DNA from: Halalkalibacter oceani
GTDB taxonomy: Bacteria > Bacillota > Bacilli > Bacillales > Bacillaceae_D
Length of the DNA: 64,000 nucleotides
NCBI RefSeq assembly: GCF_023715605.1
Contig: NZ_JAMBOL010000002.1
Location: 186,001-250,000 of the forward strand
Direction of reading: 5' to 3'
Shown here: positions 18,259 to 27,561 of the stretch, piece by piece
Layout of the letters: every line of letters begins with the position of its first letter
Position numbering within the stretch: the stretch's first letter is position 1
Program-made: the position numbers and the translations under genes
Notes under the pieces: generated by a model
Databases searched by the model: none
What the model was told of the DNA's origin: nothing
What the model saw: only the letters and a program-made list of their open reading frames with translations

Positions 18259-18304
18259 GACTTGTCTCAAAGGGAAACGCTGACCTTTTGGGACAAGTCT
18301 TTAT
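18259..18304 (+). terminator. Terminator between rnc and the DUF1128 gene
   Basis: GACTTGTCTCAAAGG (18259-18273) pairs imperfectly (one G-U pair, one bulge) with CCTTTTGGGACAAGTC (18284-18299) and is followed by TTTATTT. It lies between converging genes and points in the rnc direction. Its descending arm is shared with the terminators at 25789 and 28072. Confidence 0.7.
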
Positions 18305-18522
18305 TTGCGTAAGCGGCCCAGTTCGGAAACGATCGCGTCAAGTTCACTGACAGAAAACGATTGTTTTTTCTCCACTAATTCATAAATATCGCGAAGATCC
18401 TCATATTGATCCGTGTCAAAGCTTTTGGCATTCAGCGCGCCGGCATTGACGATTTGCAGCTTGTTTTTCATTTCTTCAAGCATAAATTCAATATTTTCAC
18501 GTGATTGTTTCGATAAATCCAT
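18301..18522 (-). CDS. DUF1128 / UPF0435 family protein (YfkK-like)
   Basis: This 73-aa, soluble, charged, helix-rich protein starts MDLSKQSRENIEFML and ends VSELGRLRK, the pattern of the UPF0435 (DUF1128) family, whose function is unknown. The minus-strand ATG has GAGGAGTGA upstream (GCAAAGAGGAGTGAAG region). It sits convergent to rnc and divergent from smc, splitting the rnc-smc-ftsY block that is continuous in B. subtilis, where the yfkK relative lies elsewhere. It has no signal peptide or membrane segment. Confidence 0.8.
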   Translation of the reverse strand: MDLSKQSRENIEFMLEEMKNKLQIVNAGALNAKSFDTDQYEDLRDIYELVEKKQSFSVSELDAIVSELGRLRK

Positions 18523-18697
18523 TTCTTCACTCCTCTTTGCTTCCCATTTCTCCTATCGTATCATAGAGGAGAAGTAATGTCGAAGCTGCATTTTGCCGGG
18601 ATTCCGAGCGGCAGACCCATTTCAAATGACGAATAGGAACAAAGCGTTTGATATGATAAAATAGTAAAGTTGTTAATTGAAGTTAGGGGGAAAAAAG

Positions 18698-21600
18698 ATG
18701 TTCCTCAAGCGACTGGAAGTTGCAGGATTTAAATCATTTGCTGAACAGGTTAATATTGAGTTTGTCTCAGGGGTCACGGCGGTAGTCGGACCAAACGGCA
18801 GCGGAAAAAGCAATATTTCGGACAGCATCCGTTGGGTGCTTGGTGAGCAATCCGCCAAATCATTGCGCGGAAGCAAAATGGAAGATATCATTTTTGCCGG
18901 CAGTGACAGCCGGAAGCCGCTGAATTATGCTGAGGTCAGTCTCGTATTGGATAATGAAGACCAGCATCTGGCGATTGATTACAGCGAGGTCAGTGTAACG
19001 CGCCGTGTCTATCGCTCGGGTGATAGTGAATATTTTATTAATAAGCAAGCATGCCGCTTAAAAGATATCGTCGACCTGTTTTTGGATTCCGGTCTCGGCC
19101 GTGAAGCCTATTCGATTATCGGACAGGGAAAAGTTGAGGAAATTTTAAGCAGCAAGCCGACCGACCGCCGGGTCATTTTTGAGGAAGCGGCCGGAGTGCT
19201 CAAATACAAAACGCGAAAAGAAAAAGCTGAAAAGCGTCTCGCGGAAACCCAGGAAAACCTATGGAGAGTTGAAGATATTTTGCACGAGCTTGAGGGACAG
19301 GTCGAGCCGTTGCAAATTCAGGCGTCGATTGCTAAGGATTATTTACATAAGCGCGAAGAACTGAAAGAGGTGGAAATCGCGCTGCTCGTTCATGAAATTC
19401 ATGAGCTGCACGGTCAATGGGAGGAAGAAAAGGAGAAGCTCGGCCAACTTAGAAGCAGCTATGAAGAGCATCAAGAGCGGCTCGGCGCTCTTGAAGAAGA
19501 ACGGCTTTCTTTACGGGAAGAAACGGAAGCGTTGAACGAACGCTATCAAAGCGCGCAGGAGGAACTGCTCGTCACCAGCGAGGAGCTTGAGAAAAAGGAA
19601 GGAATGCGTCAGCTGCTCGATGAGCGGAAAAAGCATGCCTCGCAAAACAAGAAGCAGCTTGAAGAGGCCTGCCAGGAAAAAGAAGCCCAGCTGAAAGCGG
19701 TAGAAGCCAGCTGGCGGCAGGAAGCGGAGCAGCTGAGGCAGGCAACAGCGCGCGTTAAGGAGCTTGAACAGACAGTGACGAGCAAAGAGCAGCTGCTGGT
19801 AAAGTTCGACGCGACGAGCGAGGAAGAAATGGAGCAGCACAAAGCCGATTACATCGAAGTGCTGAATGAGCAGGCGAGCATCCGCAACGAAAAGCGTTAT
19901 CTTGAGGAGCAGCTTCGTCAGCAGCAGGTTAAGCAGGAGCGCTTATTGCAGGAGAATGAAGGTCTTGTCGCGGAGCGGGAAAAGCTGGCAGAGCAGCTGG
20001 CGGCGGCGACCGAGCAGGCCGCAGCGCGCACAGCGGCGCTGGAACAGGCCGGTGAAGCGTACCGCAGGAAGCAGCGCGAATATGAATCGGTAAAGGACAG
20101 ATACCATAAGCAGGAAACGAAGCTTTATGAAGGCTATCAAATGGTTCAGCGGCTGCAGTCACGAGCCGATGTGCTGACGGAAATGGAGGCTGATTTTTCC
20201 GGCTTCTTCCAGGGGGTAAAGGAAGTCCTCAAGGCGCGCGGGAAGCTGTCCGGTGTTGTCGGCGCGGTGGCCGAGCTGATTGAGGTGCCGAAGGAATATG
20301 AGACCGCGATTGAAATCGCATTAGGAGGGGCTTCGCAGCATGTCGTAACACGATCGGAAGCCGATGCGCGCAAGGCGATTCAATTTTTGAAGCAAAATCG
20401 CAGCGGCCGGGCGACTTTTTTGCCATTGCCGGTCATCAAGCCGCGCCATATTCCAGCTTCCACCCTACAGCAGGTAGAAGGTCATCCGGCCTTTATCGGC
20501 GTTGCCGCTTCGTTAGTAAATTATGAGCGGACATATGAGTCTGTTTTGTCCAATTTGCTCGGTCACGTGCTGATTGCCCGTGATTTGCCGGGAGCCAATC
20601 AGCTTGCCGCTTTAACGGGTCACCGCTTTCGTGTCGTCTCACTTGAAGGCGATGTCGTCAATCCGGGGGGCTCGATGACAGGCGGAGCGCTCAAGCAAAA
20701 GCAAAGTCCGTTATTAGGAAGAAAACGCGAGCTTGAGGAGCTGAAGCAAAAGCTGGACAAGCTGACGAAGATGACGGTTCAGCTTGAGCAGGAGGTCCGG
20801 CAGGATAAAGAGACAATGAAGCAGCTTGAGCAGGAGCTTGAGCAGCTTCGGCAGCAGGGTGAGGAGGCGCGCTACACGTTGCAGGAGGCGAAGACGGCCG
20901 TTCAGCAGCTCGAAAAGGAGCTTGAGCGCTCACACGACCAATTCTCCCGCTTTGACCGCGAACAAGCGACATTTACCGATGAAGTCGAACGGATTAAAGC
21001 GAAACAGCAGGAATTGGATCAACGCTATGAGACGGCTGTCAGCGAGGCGGAAGCGCTTGAGCGGAAAGTGAAGGAGCTTGAGGAGCTTCAGGTTGCCGAG
21101 CGTCATTCCAAAGAAACGATGCAGGAGGAGCTTGTCGCCGATAAAATTGCTTTGGCGACCGCCAGAGAGCGACTCGCCGCCGTCAAAGAGCAGGAGCAGA
21201 GGCTGAAAAAAGAACAAACGGCGCTTGATAAAGAGGTGTCCGAGCTTGAAGAGCATCTGCAATTGCTCACAGGTGAAATGACCGATCGTTCCCAAGGAGA
21301 AAGCGGGCTTGCTGAGCAGATTGACTCCTATCGCCGGAAAAAGGGCGAGTTGACGGAGCTGATTGCGACGATGAAGGAAAAGCGGGCCTCGCTCGATCAG
21401 GCGTATGTCAACCTCGAGGCGGCGCTGAAAAAGCAGCAGGATGCTCATGCCTTGCTTGCTGACGACTGTCGAAAAATTGAAGTGAAGGTCAACCGGATGG
21501 ATGTTGAGCTTGACAATCGGCTCGAGCAGCTTCGAGAGGAGTACGAGCTGTCGTTTGAAGCGGCGCGCGCGCACTATCAGCTGACGATTGATCCCGAGGA

Positions 21601-22261
21601 AGCGCGGACGAAGGTTAAGCTGATTAAGCTGGCGCTGGCCGAACTTGGCACTGTCAATCTCGGCTCGATTGACGAATACGAACGCGTCCGTGAACGGTTT
21701 GATTTTCTGAGCAGCCAGCGTCAGGACTTAATGGAAGCAAAGCAGACGCTCCACGATGTGATCGCTGAAATGGATGAGGAAATGACTAAGCGCTTTTATG
21801 AGACGTATTTGCAAATCCGCACTCATTTTCAGAAGGTATTCAAGCAGCTGTTCGGCGGGGGTGAGGCCGATTTGGTGCTGACGGAACCAGATCATTTGCT
21901 TGAATCAGGTGTCGATATCGTCGCCCGGCCGCCAGGAAAGAAGATGCAGAGTCTCGGCCTGCTTTCCGGCGGTGAACGGGCGTTAACGGCGATCGGCCTG
22001 CTATTTGCCATTTTGTACGTCCGTCCCGTTCCGTTTTGCGTGCTTGATGAAGTCGAAGCGGCGCTTGATGAGGCCAATGTCAGCCGCTTCGCCCATTTTC
22101 TGAAAAGCTTCAGCTCAGAGACGCAATTTATCGTGATCACGCATCGCAAAGGGACGATGGAGGAAGCGGATGTTTTATACGGCGTGACAATGCAGGAATC
22201 TGGTGTCTCGCGCATCGTCTCGGTTAAACTGGAAGAAACGAAAGAATTAATCGAAAGCTAG
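18698..22261 (+). CDS. smc: Chromosome condensation ATPase SMC
   Basis: SMC extrudes and aligns chromosome arms together with ScpA and ScpB. It has 1187 aa, the B. subtilis length. Residues 1-170 form the N-terminal head with Walker A GPNGSGKSN (about 32-40). Two long coiled coils rich in Glu, Gln, Lys and Leu flank a hinge at about 510-680 that contains conserved Gly residues (GGSMTGGALKQ). The C-terminal head holds the LLSGGERAL signature and Walker B FCVLDEVEAALDEAN. The start at 18698 is used because GTTAGGGGGAAAAAAG precedes it and MFLKRLEVAGFKSFA matches the family. Confidence 0.97.
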   Translation: MFLKRLEVAGFKSFAEQVNIEFVSGVTAVVGPNGSGKSNISDSIRWVLGEQSAKSLRGSKMEDIIFAGSDSRKPLNYAEVSLVLDNEDQHLAIDYSEVSVTRRVYRSGDSEYFINKQACRLKDIVDLFLDSGLGREAYSIIGQGKVEEILSSKPTDRRVIFEEAAGVLKYKTRKEKAEKRLAETQENLWRVEDILHELEGQVEPLQIQASIAKDYLHKREELKEVEIALLVHEIHELHGQWEEEKEKLGQLRSSYEEHQERLGALEEERLSLREETEALNERYQSAQEELLVTSEELEKKEGMRQLLDERKKHASQNKKQLEEACQEKEAQLKAVEASWRQEAEQLRQATARVKELEQTVTSKEQLLVKFDATSEEEMEQHKADYIEVLNEQASIRNEKRYLEEQLRQQQVKQERLLQENEGLVAEREKLAEQLAAATEQAAARTAALEQAGEAYRRKQREYESVKDRYHKQETKLYEGYQMVQRLQSRADVLTEMEADFSGFFQGVKEVLKARGKLSGVVGAVAELIEVPKEYETAIEIALGGASQHVVTRSEADARKAIQFLKQNRSGRATFLPLPVIKPRHIPASTLQQVEGHPAFIGVAASLVNYERTYESVLSNLLGHVLIARDLPGANQLAALTGHRFRVVSLEGDVVNPGGSMTGGALKQKQSPLLGRKRELEELKQKLDKLTKMTVQLEQEVRQDKETMKQLEQELEQLRQQGEEARYTLQEAKTAVQQLEKELERSHDQFSRFDREQATFTDEVERIKAKQQELDQRYETAVSEAEALERKVKELEELQVAERHSKETMQEELVADKIALATARERLAAVKEQEQRLKKEQTALDKEVSELEEHLQLLTGEMTDRSQGESGLAEQIDSYRRKKGELTELIATMKEKRASLDQAYVNLEAALKKQQDAHALLADDCRKIEVKVNRMDVELDNRLEQLREEYELSFEAARAHYQLTIDPEEARTKVKLIKLALAELGTVNLGSIDEYERVRERFDFLSSQRQDLMEAKQTLHDVIAEMDEEMTKRFYETYLQIRTHFQKVFKQLFGGGEADLVLTEPDHLLESGVDIVARPPGKKMQSLGLLSGGERALTAIGLLFAILYVRPVPFCVLDEVEAALDEANVSRFAHFLKSFSSETQFIVITHRKGTMEEADVLYGVTMQESGVSRIVSVKLEETKELIES

Positions 22262-22270
22262 GTGAAGCAG

Positions 22271-23266
22271 ATGAGCTTTTTTAAGAAACTGAAGGAAAAA
22301 ATTACGACGCAAACGACGGAAGTAACGGATAAGTTTAAGAACGGACTTGAAAAGACGAGAGATTCCTTTGTCGGCAAAATGAACGAGCTTGTCTACCGCT
22401 ACCGCAAAGTCGATGAGGATTTTTTCGAAGAGCTTGAAGAGCTGTTGATTAGCGCTGATGTCGGCGTGCCGACGGTGATGGAATTGATCGATACGTTAAA
22501 GGATGAGGTTCGTCTGCGCAACATTAAGGATACGGCTGATATTCAGCCGGTCATTTCCGAGAAGCTGACCGAGCTGCTTGAGAAAGAGGGAGAAGATACG
22601 ACGCTTGCGCTGCAGGAAAATGGGATGACGGTAATCCTTGTCGTCGGCGTGAACGGAGTCGGAAAGACGACGAGCATCGGCAAGCTCGCTCACTATTTGC
22701 AGCAGGAGGGCAAGTCGGTGATGCTTGCGGCGGGCGATACGTTCCGGGCCGGAGCGATCGAACAGCTTGAAGTATGGGGCGAGCGCGTCGGCGCAGACGT
22801 GATCAAGCAGCAGTCCGGCTCAGACCCGGCGGCGGTGATGTATGATGCGCTGCAAGCCGCGAAGGCGCGTCAGGTCGATGTGTTAATTTGCGATACGGCG
22901 GGCAGACTGCAAAATAAGGTCAATTTGATGAAGGAGCTTGAGAAGGTCAAGCGCGTCATCGAAAGAGAAGTGCCGGGAGCACCGCATGAAGTGCTGCTTG
23001 TGCTTGACGCAACAACCGGACAAAATGCAATGTCGCAGGCGAAAACGTTCGGTGAAACGACGGAAGTATCGGGCATTGTCTTAACGAAGCTTGATGGGAC
23101 GGCGAAGGGCGGAATTGTGCTGGCGATACGCCATGAGCTTGACATTCCGGTGAAGTTTATCGGGCTCGGTGAGAAGATGGATGATCTCCAGCCGTTTCAG
23201 GCCGAACAGTTTGTCTACGGGCTGTTTAAAGATATTTTGGAAGCGGAACAGGCCGAGCAGGACTAG
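22271..23266 (+). CDS. ftsY: Signal recognition particle receptor FtsY
   Basis: FtsY is the membrane-associated GTPase that docks SRP-ribosome complexes at the translocon. It has 331 aa. It lacks a long acidic A domain and begins with a short amphipathic MSFFKKLKEK. NG-domain motifs are complete: GVNGVGKTTSIGKLA (about residue 125), DTFRAGAIEQL, DTAGRLQNK, TKLDGTAKGG and a terminal GLGEKMDDLQPF. The ATG at 22271 follows AGGTGAAGCAG directly after the smc stop. A GTG at 22262 overlaps that site and is less likely. Confidence 0.96.
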   Translation: MSFFKKLKEKITTQTTEVTDKFKNGLEKTRDSFVGKMNELVYRYRKVDEDFFEELEELLISADVGVPTVMELIDTLKDEVRLRNIKDTADIQPVISEKLTELLEKEGEDTTLALQENGMTVILVVGVNGVGKTTSIGKLAHYLQQEGKSVMLAAGDTFRAGAIEQLEVWGERVGADVIKQQSGSDPAAVMYDALQAAKARQVDVLICDTAGRLQNKVNLMKELEKVKRVIEREVPGAPHEVLLVLDATTGQNAMSQAKTFGETTEVSGIVLTKLDGTAKGGIVLAIRHELDIPVKFIGLGEKMDDLQPFQAEQFVYGLFKDILEAEQAEQD

Positions 23267-23291
23267 CGTTTTGCTTTGTTAAGAAAAAAAC

Positions 23292-23321
23292 TTGACAGTT
23301 AGGCGGAGCATGTTGTAATAT
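23292..23321 (+). promoter_or_regulatory. Sigma-A promoter of ylxM-ffh
   Basis: A perfect TTGACA (-35, 23292-23297) is followed after 18 bases by TAATAT (-10, 23316-23321). It lies about 43 bases upstream of ylxM and gives the SRP genes their own start of transcription apart from smc-ftsY. Confidence 0.75.
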
Positions 23322-23363
23322 GATATCTCGTAAAGGGAAATCACTTAACAAGGGGTTGGTGAT

Positions 23364-23693
23364 GTGTTAGATAAGACGCTCCGAATGAATCTTTTATATG
23401 ATTTCTATCAATCCTTGCTAACACAAAAACAGCGGAAATACATGTCCTTGTACTATCTTGATGATTTCTCCTTGGGCGAGATTGCTGAAGCATTTGAAGT
23501 CAGCCGCCAGGCGGTGTACGATAATATTAAGCGGACAGAGGCGATGCTTGAGGAATATGAAGCAAAGCTGATGCTGCTGGCGAAATTCGAGCAGCGGACC
23601 GAACTGCTGACTCAGATCAAGGAAGCAATCGAAAGCAATGCGACTCCTGAAGAGATCATGTCGATGCTTGACTCTCTTGAGAAATTAGACTAG
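23364..23693 (+). CDS. ylxM: SRP-associated HTH protein YlxM
   Basis: This 109-aa UPF0122/YlxM family protein has a sigma-70-region-4-like helix-turn-helix ([22 protein letters not shown], about residues 32-53) that binds RNA or DNA. In streptococci the protein binds SRP and modulates its GTPase activity. [20 protein letters not shown] precedes it, matching the family. The start codon is GTG with AGGGGTTGGTGAT upstream. It is followed 11 bases later by ffh, its conserved partner. Confidence 0.92.
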   Translation: MLDKTLRMNLLYDFYQSLLTQKQRKYMSLYYLDDFSLGEIAEAFEVSRQAVYDNIKRTEAMLEEYEAKLMLLAKFEQRTELLTQIKEAIESNATPEEIMSMLDSLEKLD

Positions 23694-23704
23694 GAGGCGA
23701 CAAC

Positions 23705-25063
23705 ATGGCATTTGAAGGTTTAGCGGAGCGACTGCAGGATACATTAACAAAAATCCGCGGCAAAGGAAAGGTCAGTGAGCAGGACGTCAAGGAAATGATG
23801 CGTGAGGTTCGCCTTGCCTTACTGGAAGCGGATGTTAACTTTAAAGTGGTGAAGCAATTCATCGCCAGCGTGAAAGAAAAGGCGCTCGGGCAGGAAGTGA
23901 TGAAAAGCTTAACGCCGGGGCAACAGATTATTAAGGTCGTCAACGAAGAACTGACCGCGCTTATGGGGGGCGAACAAAGCAAGATCGCCGTCGCTTCAAA
24001 GCCGCCGACTGTCGTGATGATGGTTGGGCTTCAAGGTGCCGGTAAAACGACGACGACGGCCAAGCTTGCGAACCATTTGCGCAAAAAGCATAATCGTCAG
24101 CCTTTGCTCGTCGCGGCCGATATTTACCGCCCGGCGGCGATCAAGCAGCTTGAAACGCTTGGAAAGCAATTGAATATGCCGGTGTTCTCGCTCGGCGATC
24201 AGGTGAGCCCGGTGGAGATTGCCAAGCAGGCAATTGCCAAGGCAAAGGAAGACCATCATGATTATGTCTTAATCGATACGGCCGGCCGGCTTCATATCGA
24301 TGAAACATTAATGGATGAGCTTAAGCAGCTAAAGGAGCTTGCCAGCCCTGATGAAATTTTGCTCGTCGTTGATGCGATGACAGGGCAGGATGCCGTCAAC
24401 GTTGCCGAAAGCTTTAATGAACAGCTCGATATTACCGGGGTTGTGCTGACAAAGCTCGACGGTGATACACGCGGTGGTGCGGCGATTTCCGTCAAATCTG
24501 TCACCAATACGCCGATTAAGTTTGTCGGGATGGGCGAGAAAATCGACCAGCTCGAGCCGTTCCATCCGGAGCGGATGGCTTCGCGGATTCTTGGAATGGG
24601 CGATGTGCTGACATTGATCGAGAAAGCACAATCGAATGTCGACGCTGAAAAAGCGCGCGAGCTTGAAAAGAAGATGCGGAATATGGATTTCACCTTTGAT
24701 GATTTTCTTGAACAGCTTGACCAGGTTCGCAGCATGGGACCGCTTGATGAAATCCTGAACATGATGCCCGGCATGAACAAGATGAAGGGCATGAAGGATT
24801 TGCAGGTCGATGATAAGCAAATCGGCAAGGTCGAAGCAATCGTCCGTTCGATGACGAAAAAGGAAAAGCAGGAGCCGAGTATTATGAATGCCAGCCGCCG
24901 CCGCCGCGTTGCCGCCGGCAGTGGAACGACGATTCAGGATGTTAACCGGCTGCTGAAGCAGTTTGAAGACATGAAGAAGATGATGAAGCAGATGACCGGT
25001 ATGGCCTCCGGCAAAGGGAAGAAAAGAGGCAAAGGTCTTGGAGGCTTTAAGCTTCCATTTTAA
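23705..25063 (+). CDS. ffh: Signal recognition particle GTPase Ffh
   Basis: Ffh binds signal sequences emerging from ribosomes, together with the 4.5S/scRNA. It has 452 aa. The NG domain (about 1-295) has GLQGAGKTTTTAKLA, DTAGRLHIDETLMDEL, TKLDGDTRGG and GMGEKIDQLEPF. The C-terminal M domain (about 325-452) is methionine-rich (MMPGMNKMKGMKD, MKKMMKQMTGM), with the RNA-binding helix-turn-helix around SIMNASRRRRVAAGSG. The ATG follows TAGGAGGCGACAAC. It shares a transcript with ylxM. Confidence 0.97.
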   Translation: MAFEGLAERLQDTLTKIRGKGKVSEQDVKEMMREVRLALLEADVNFKVVKQFIASVKEKALGQEVMKSLTPGQQIIKVVNEELTALMGGEQSKIAVASKPPTVVMMVGLQGAGKTTTTAKLANHLRKKHNRQPLLVAADIYRPAAIKQLETLGKQLNMPVFSLGDQVSPVEIAKQAIAKAKEDHHDYVLIDTAGRLHIDETLMDELKQLKELASPDEILLVVDAMTGQDAVNVAESFNEQLDITGVVLTKLDGDTRGGAAISVKSVTNTPIKFVGMGEKIDQLEPFHPERMASRILGMGDVLTLIEKAQSNVDAEKARELEKKMRNMDFTFDDFLEQLDQVRSMGPLDEILNMMPGMNKMKGMKDLQVDDKQIGKVEAIVRSMTKKEKQEPSIMNASRRRRVAAGSGTTIQDVNRLLKQFEDMKKMMKQMTGMASGKGKKRGKGLGGFKLPF

Positions 25064-25128
25064 GAAGGAAGTCGCTTTTCCTGGTGAGGCGGGCAAGAAA
25101 GTTGGATGGACAGCCATTTATCTTTTTG

Positions 25129-25157
25129 TTGATTACTAGGAGAATTGATGATAATAT
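25129..25157 (+). promoter_or_regulatory. Sigma-A promoter of rpsP
   Basis: TTGATT (-35, 25129-25134) and TAATAT (-10, 25152-25157) are separated by 17 bases, about 39 bases upstream of the rpsP start. Confidence 0.65.
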
Positions 25158-25195
25158 AAAAAATTGTGTGAACTATTTTTGGAGGTGTCCCACGA

Positions 25196-25468
25196 ATGGC
25201 AGTAAAAATTCGTTTAAAGCGTATGGGTTCTAACAAAGCCCCATTCTATCGTGTAGTAGTAGCAGATTCTCGCGCTCCGCGTGATGGTCGTTTCATTGAA
25301 GAGATTGGAACGTACAATCCATTAACACAACCGGCAAAGGTGAATATCGAAGAAGAGAAAGCTCTTGACTGGATGCTTAAAGGAGCGAAGCCGTCTGATA
25401 CGGTTCGCAACCTGTTCTCAAAAGCAGGCTTAATGGAAAAGCTTCACAACGCGAAAAACCAGAAGTAA
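25196..25468 (+). CDS. rpsP: 30S ribosomal protein S16
   Basis: S16 is a small-subunit assembly protein. It has 90 aa starting [25 protein letters not shown], with [14 protein letters not shown] and [16 protein letters not shown]. The ATG follows TTTTGGAGGTGTCCCACGA. Codons are of the highly expressed type. It heads the conserved rpsP-khpA-ylqD-rimM-trmD-rplS block. Confidence 0.97.
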   Translation: MAVKIRLKRMGSNKAPFYRVVVADSRAPRDGRFIEEIGTYNPLTQPAKVNIEEEKALDWMLKGAKPSDTVRNLFSKAGLMEKLHNAKNQK

Positions 25469-25544
25469 GAGAGTGTGACAACTCTCTAGCAATGAACTCA
25501 TTGCGCTCTTTCCCTTTTTGATGATGAGTGAAAAGGAGAATCGT

Positions 25545-25775
25545 ATGAAGGCGTTAGTTGAACACATTGTAAAAGCACTTGTAGACCAGCCTGAGCATGT
25601 TCAAGTTGAAGAAGTACAAGAGGGAGCAACCCTATGCTTGCGCCTGATGGTCCATCCTGATGATGTCGGGAAGGTCATCGGTAAGCAAGGTCGGACCGCG
25701 AAAGCGATACGCTCGGTTGTTTATGCCGCTGCGGTTTCGCCGTACAAGCGAGTGCGATTAGACATCGTGGATTAG
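25545..25775 (+). CDS. khpA: KH-domain RNA-binding protein KhpA (YlqC)
   Basis: This small 76-aa protein has a single type II KH domain. The RNA-contacting GxxG loop lies in DDVGKVIGKQGRTAKAIR. In streptococci KhpA partners with KhpB (EloR/Jag) to control cell elongation. The ATG at 25545 is chosen for AAAAGGAGAATCGT upstream. The frame extends to 25518, but that part has no family similarity. It sits between rpsP and ylqD as in other Bacillaceae and is followed by a terminator hairpin. Confidence 0.94.
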   Translation: MKALVEHIVKALVDQPEHVQVEEVQEGATLCLRLMVHPDDVGKVIGKQGRTAKAIRSVVYAAAVSPYKRVRLDIVD

Positions 25776-25788
25776 CAACGCAGAGAAG

Positions 25789-25830
25789 AAGGAGTTGTCT
25801 CAAAGCCTAGCTTTTGGGACAGCTCCTTTT
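25789..25830 (+). terminator. Terminator after khpA
   Basis: AAGGAGTTGTCTCAAAGC pairs with GCTTTTGGGACAGCTCCTT, with two G-U pairs and one bulge, a 3-base loop and a TTTT tail. It separates rpsP-khpA from ylqD-rimM-trmD. The descending arm is shared with the hairpins at 18259 and 28072. Confidence 0.75.
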
Positions 25831-25866
25831 GCTATTGTAACCATTTGAAAAGGAAGGGCGAAGGAC

Positions 25867-26265
25867 ATGAAAATACTTCGTACAGTTGTTGTCAAACAAG
25901 TTGTCACCGAAGCGAAAAAGCAGAGCATCGTGCAGGAGTTTAAAAGTGAAATTCTGCAATGTGAACGCGAGCTGGAACAGCTTACCTTTCATTTACATAA
26001 AGCGACGAAGGATGTCGCCAGCAAGCATGAACAACAAACGCTTCGAGCACGCTATAAAGAGGAGATCAAGCAGCGAAAAGAAAAGCTCGCTGAACTGTCC
26101 TTTAAAGTCGATCAGCTGAGCAAGCTCGAAATTGGAACGGAGCTACGGGAAGGAACGGTCGAGACGATTGTTGAAATCAAGGAAGGAGATCCTTGGCCGG
26201 CCCCGGAGACGGAAATTGTCGTCAAAGACGGAGTGGTGGAGCAAATTCGCAGAAAGAAGGAATGA
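25867..26265 (+). CDS. ylqD: YlqD family protein
   Basis: This 132-aa protein matches the Firmicute YlqD family by sequence pattern and position between khpA and rimM. An N-terminal beta-like segment (KILRTVVVKQVVTE) is followed by a charged coiled coil (about residues 15-80, heptads of Leu, Glu, Lys) and a C-terminal beta-rich part with EGTVETIVEIKEGDPWP. It has no membrane segment and no known biochemical function. The ATG follows AAGGAAGGGCGAAGGAC. The stop is 3 bases before rimM, so the two are co-translated. Confidence 0.85.
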   Translation: MKILRTVVVKQVVTEAKKQSIVQEFKSEILQCERELEQLTFHLHKATKDVASKHEQQTLRARYKEEIKQRKEKLAELSFKVDQLSKLEIGTELREGTVETIVEIKEGDPWPAPETEIVVKDGVVEQIRRKKE

Positions 26266-26268
26266 ACA

Positions 26269-26796
26269 ATGACAAATTGGTATAAAGTCGGAAAAATCGT
26301 CAATACGCATGGGATCAGGGGAGAGGTGCGCGTTATTTCCTCGACGGACTTTGCCGAGGAACGCTATGCGCCGGGCGTCGGGCTTCTGATCCGTCAGACG
26401 GCTGATGAACAGGGAACACCGGTCGTTGTCAAGCATCATCGCCGTCATAAAAACTTTGATCTTCTTCAATTTGAAGGCTATGACTCGATTAATGACGTGG
26501 AAGCATTTAAAGGGTCAACGTTGTTTGTGTCGGAGGAGCAGCTCGATGAATTGGATGAGCATGAATATTATTACCATGAAATCATCGGCTGTACCGTCGT
26601 CACAGAAGAGGGAGAAACGCTCGGAAACGTGAAAGAAATCTTTGAAACAGGGGCGAATGATGTCTGGGTCGTGCAGCGCGCCGGTGGAGGCAAGGATATT
26701 CTGCTGCCTTATATTGAAGATGTCGTCAAAGAGATCGATGTCGAAGAAAAGCAGATTACCGTTCGGCTGTTAGAGGGACTTGTCGATGAAGATTGA
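26269..26796 (+). CDS. rimM: 16S rRNA processing protein RimM
   Basis: RimM is a 30S assembly factor that binds S19 and the 16S head region. It has 175 aa. The N-terminal beta-barrel begins [18 protein letters not shown]. The C-terminal PRC-barrel contains [21 protein letters not shown] and ends LLEGLVDED, as in many Bacillus RimM proteins. The ATG follows AGAAGGAATGAACA. It overlaps trmD by 11 bases, the usual coupling. Confidence 0.95.
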   Translation: MTNWYKVGKIVNTHGIRGEVRVISSTDFAEERYAPGVGLLIRQTADEQGTPVVVKHHRRHKNFDLLQFEGYDSINDVEAFKGSTLFVSEEQLDELDEHEYYYHEIIGCTVVTEEGETLGNVKEIFETGANDVWVVQRAGGGKDILLPYIEDVVKEIDVEEKQITVRLLEGLVDED

Positions 26797-27520
26797 TGTC
26801 CTCTCACTCTTTCCGGAGATGTTTACAGGAGTGATCAACACGTCGATTTTAAAGCAGGCGCAGGAACGGGAAGCGGTTAAGATTCAGGTCGTTGATTTTC
26901 GCGCTTATGCCGACAATAAGCACCGGAAGGTCGACGATTATCCGTATGGTGGCGGAGCGGGGATGGTGTTAAGCCCGCAGCCGCTGTTCGACGCCGTCGA
27001 GGCGCTGAAAGAAGAGAGCCACACGAAGCCGCGCGTCATTCTTCTTTGCCCGCAGGGAGAGCGCTACAGCCAGCAAAAAGCCGAGGAGCTGGCTGGCGAA
27101 GAGCACTTAATCCTTTTATGCGGTCATTATGAAGGCTATGATGAGCGGATTCGCGAGCATCTCGTTACTGATGAAATCTCAATTGGCGATTATGTGCTGA
27201 CAGGCGGAGAGCTCGGGGCGATGGTCATTATCGACAGCGTCGCCCGCCTTTTGCCTGGTGTGCTTGGAAATGAAGAATCGTCGGTGACGGATTCCTTTTC
27301 GACCGGTCTGCTTGAGCATCCCCATTACACTCGCCCGGCTGATTTTCGCGGAATGAAGGTGCCTGACGTTCTTTTGTCGGGGCATCATAAAAACATCGAA
27401 GCGTGGCGGGAAAAAGAAGCGCTCCGCCGGACGTGGCAAAGGCGGCCGGATTTGCTTGTGCAGGGGCCATTATCTGAACAGCAGCGGCGCTGGCTGAAGG
27501 AGTTTCAAGAAAAGCGTTAA
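26786..27520 (+). CDS. trmD: tRNA (guanine-37-N1)-methyltransferase TrmD
   Basis: TrmD makes m1G37 in tRNAs reading CNN codons, preventing +1 frameshifts. It has 244 aa. It has a SPOUT knot fold with [27 protein letters not shown], and [16 protein letters not shown] forming the SAM-binding trefoil knot. [11 protein letters not shown] and [14 protein letters not shown] follow. The start at 26786 lies inside the end of rimM, and the rest of the N-terminus ([13 protein letters not shown]) matches the family exactly. It is the last gene before a fresh promoter for rplS. Confidence 0.96.
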   Translation: MKIDVLSLFPEMFTGVINTSILKQAQEREAVKIQVVDFRAYADNKHRKVDDYPYGGGAGMVLSPQPLFDAVEALKEESHTKPRVILLCPQGERYSQQKAEELAGEEHLILLCGHYEGYDERIREHLVTDEISIGDYVLTGGELGAMVIIDSVARLLPGVLGNEESSVTDSFSTGLLEHPHYTRPADFRGMKVPDVLLSGHHKNIEAWREKEALRRTWQRRPDLLVQGPLSEQQRRWLKEFQEKR

Positions 27521-27526
27521 AGGGAG

Positions 27527-27555
27527 TTGTGTTCCCCTCTGCTCTATGCTATTAT
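27527..27555 (+). promoter_or_regulatory. Sigma-A promoter of rplS
   Basis: TTGTGT (-35, 27527-27532) and TATTAT (-10, 27550-27555) are spaced by 17 bases. The start of transcription would be near 27562, leaving a leader of about 80 bases ahead of rplS. Confidence 0.65.
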
Positions 27556-27561
27556 AGTCTT

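Noticed and set aside
20930-21574. 214-codon minus-strand frame inside smc
   Set aside because: It is Leu/Arg/Phe-rich from reading coiled-coil codons in reverse. No plausible start signal.
24329-25117. 262-codon minus-strand frame inside ffh
   Set aside because: It is antisense to conserved M and NG domain codons. The composition is a codon-bias artefact.
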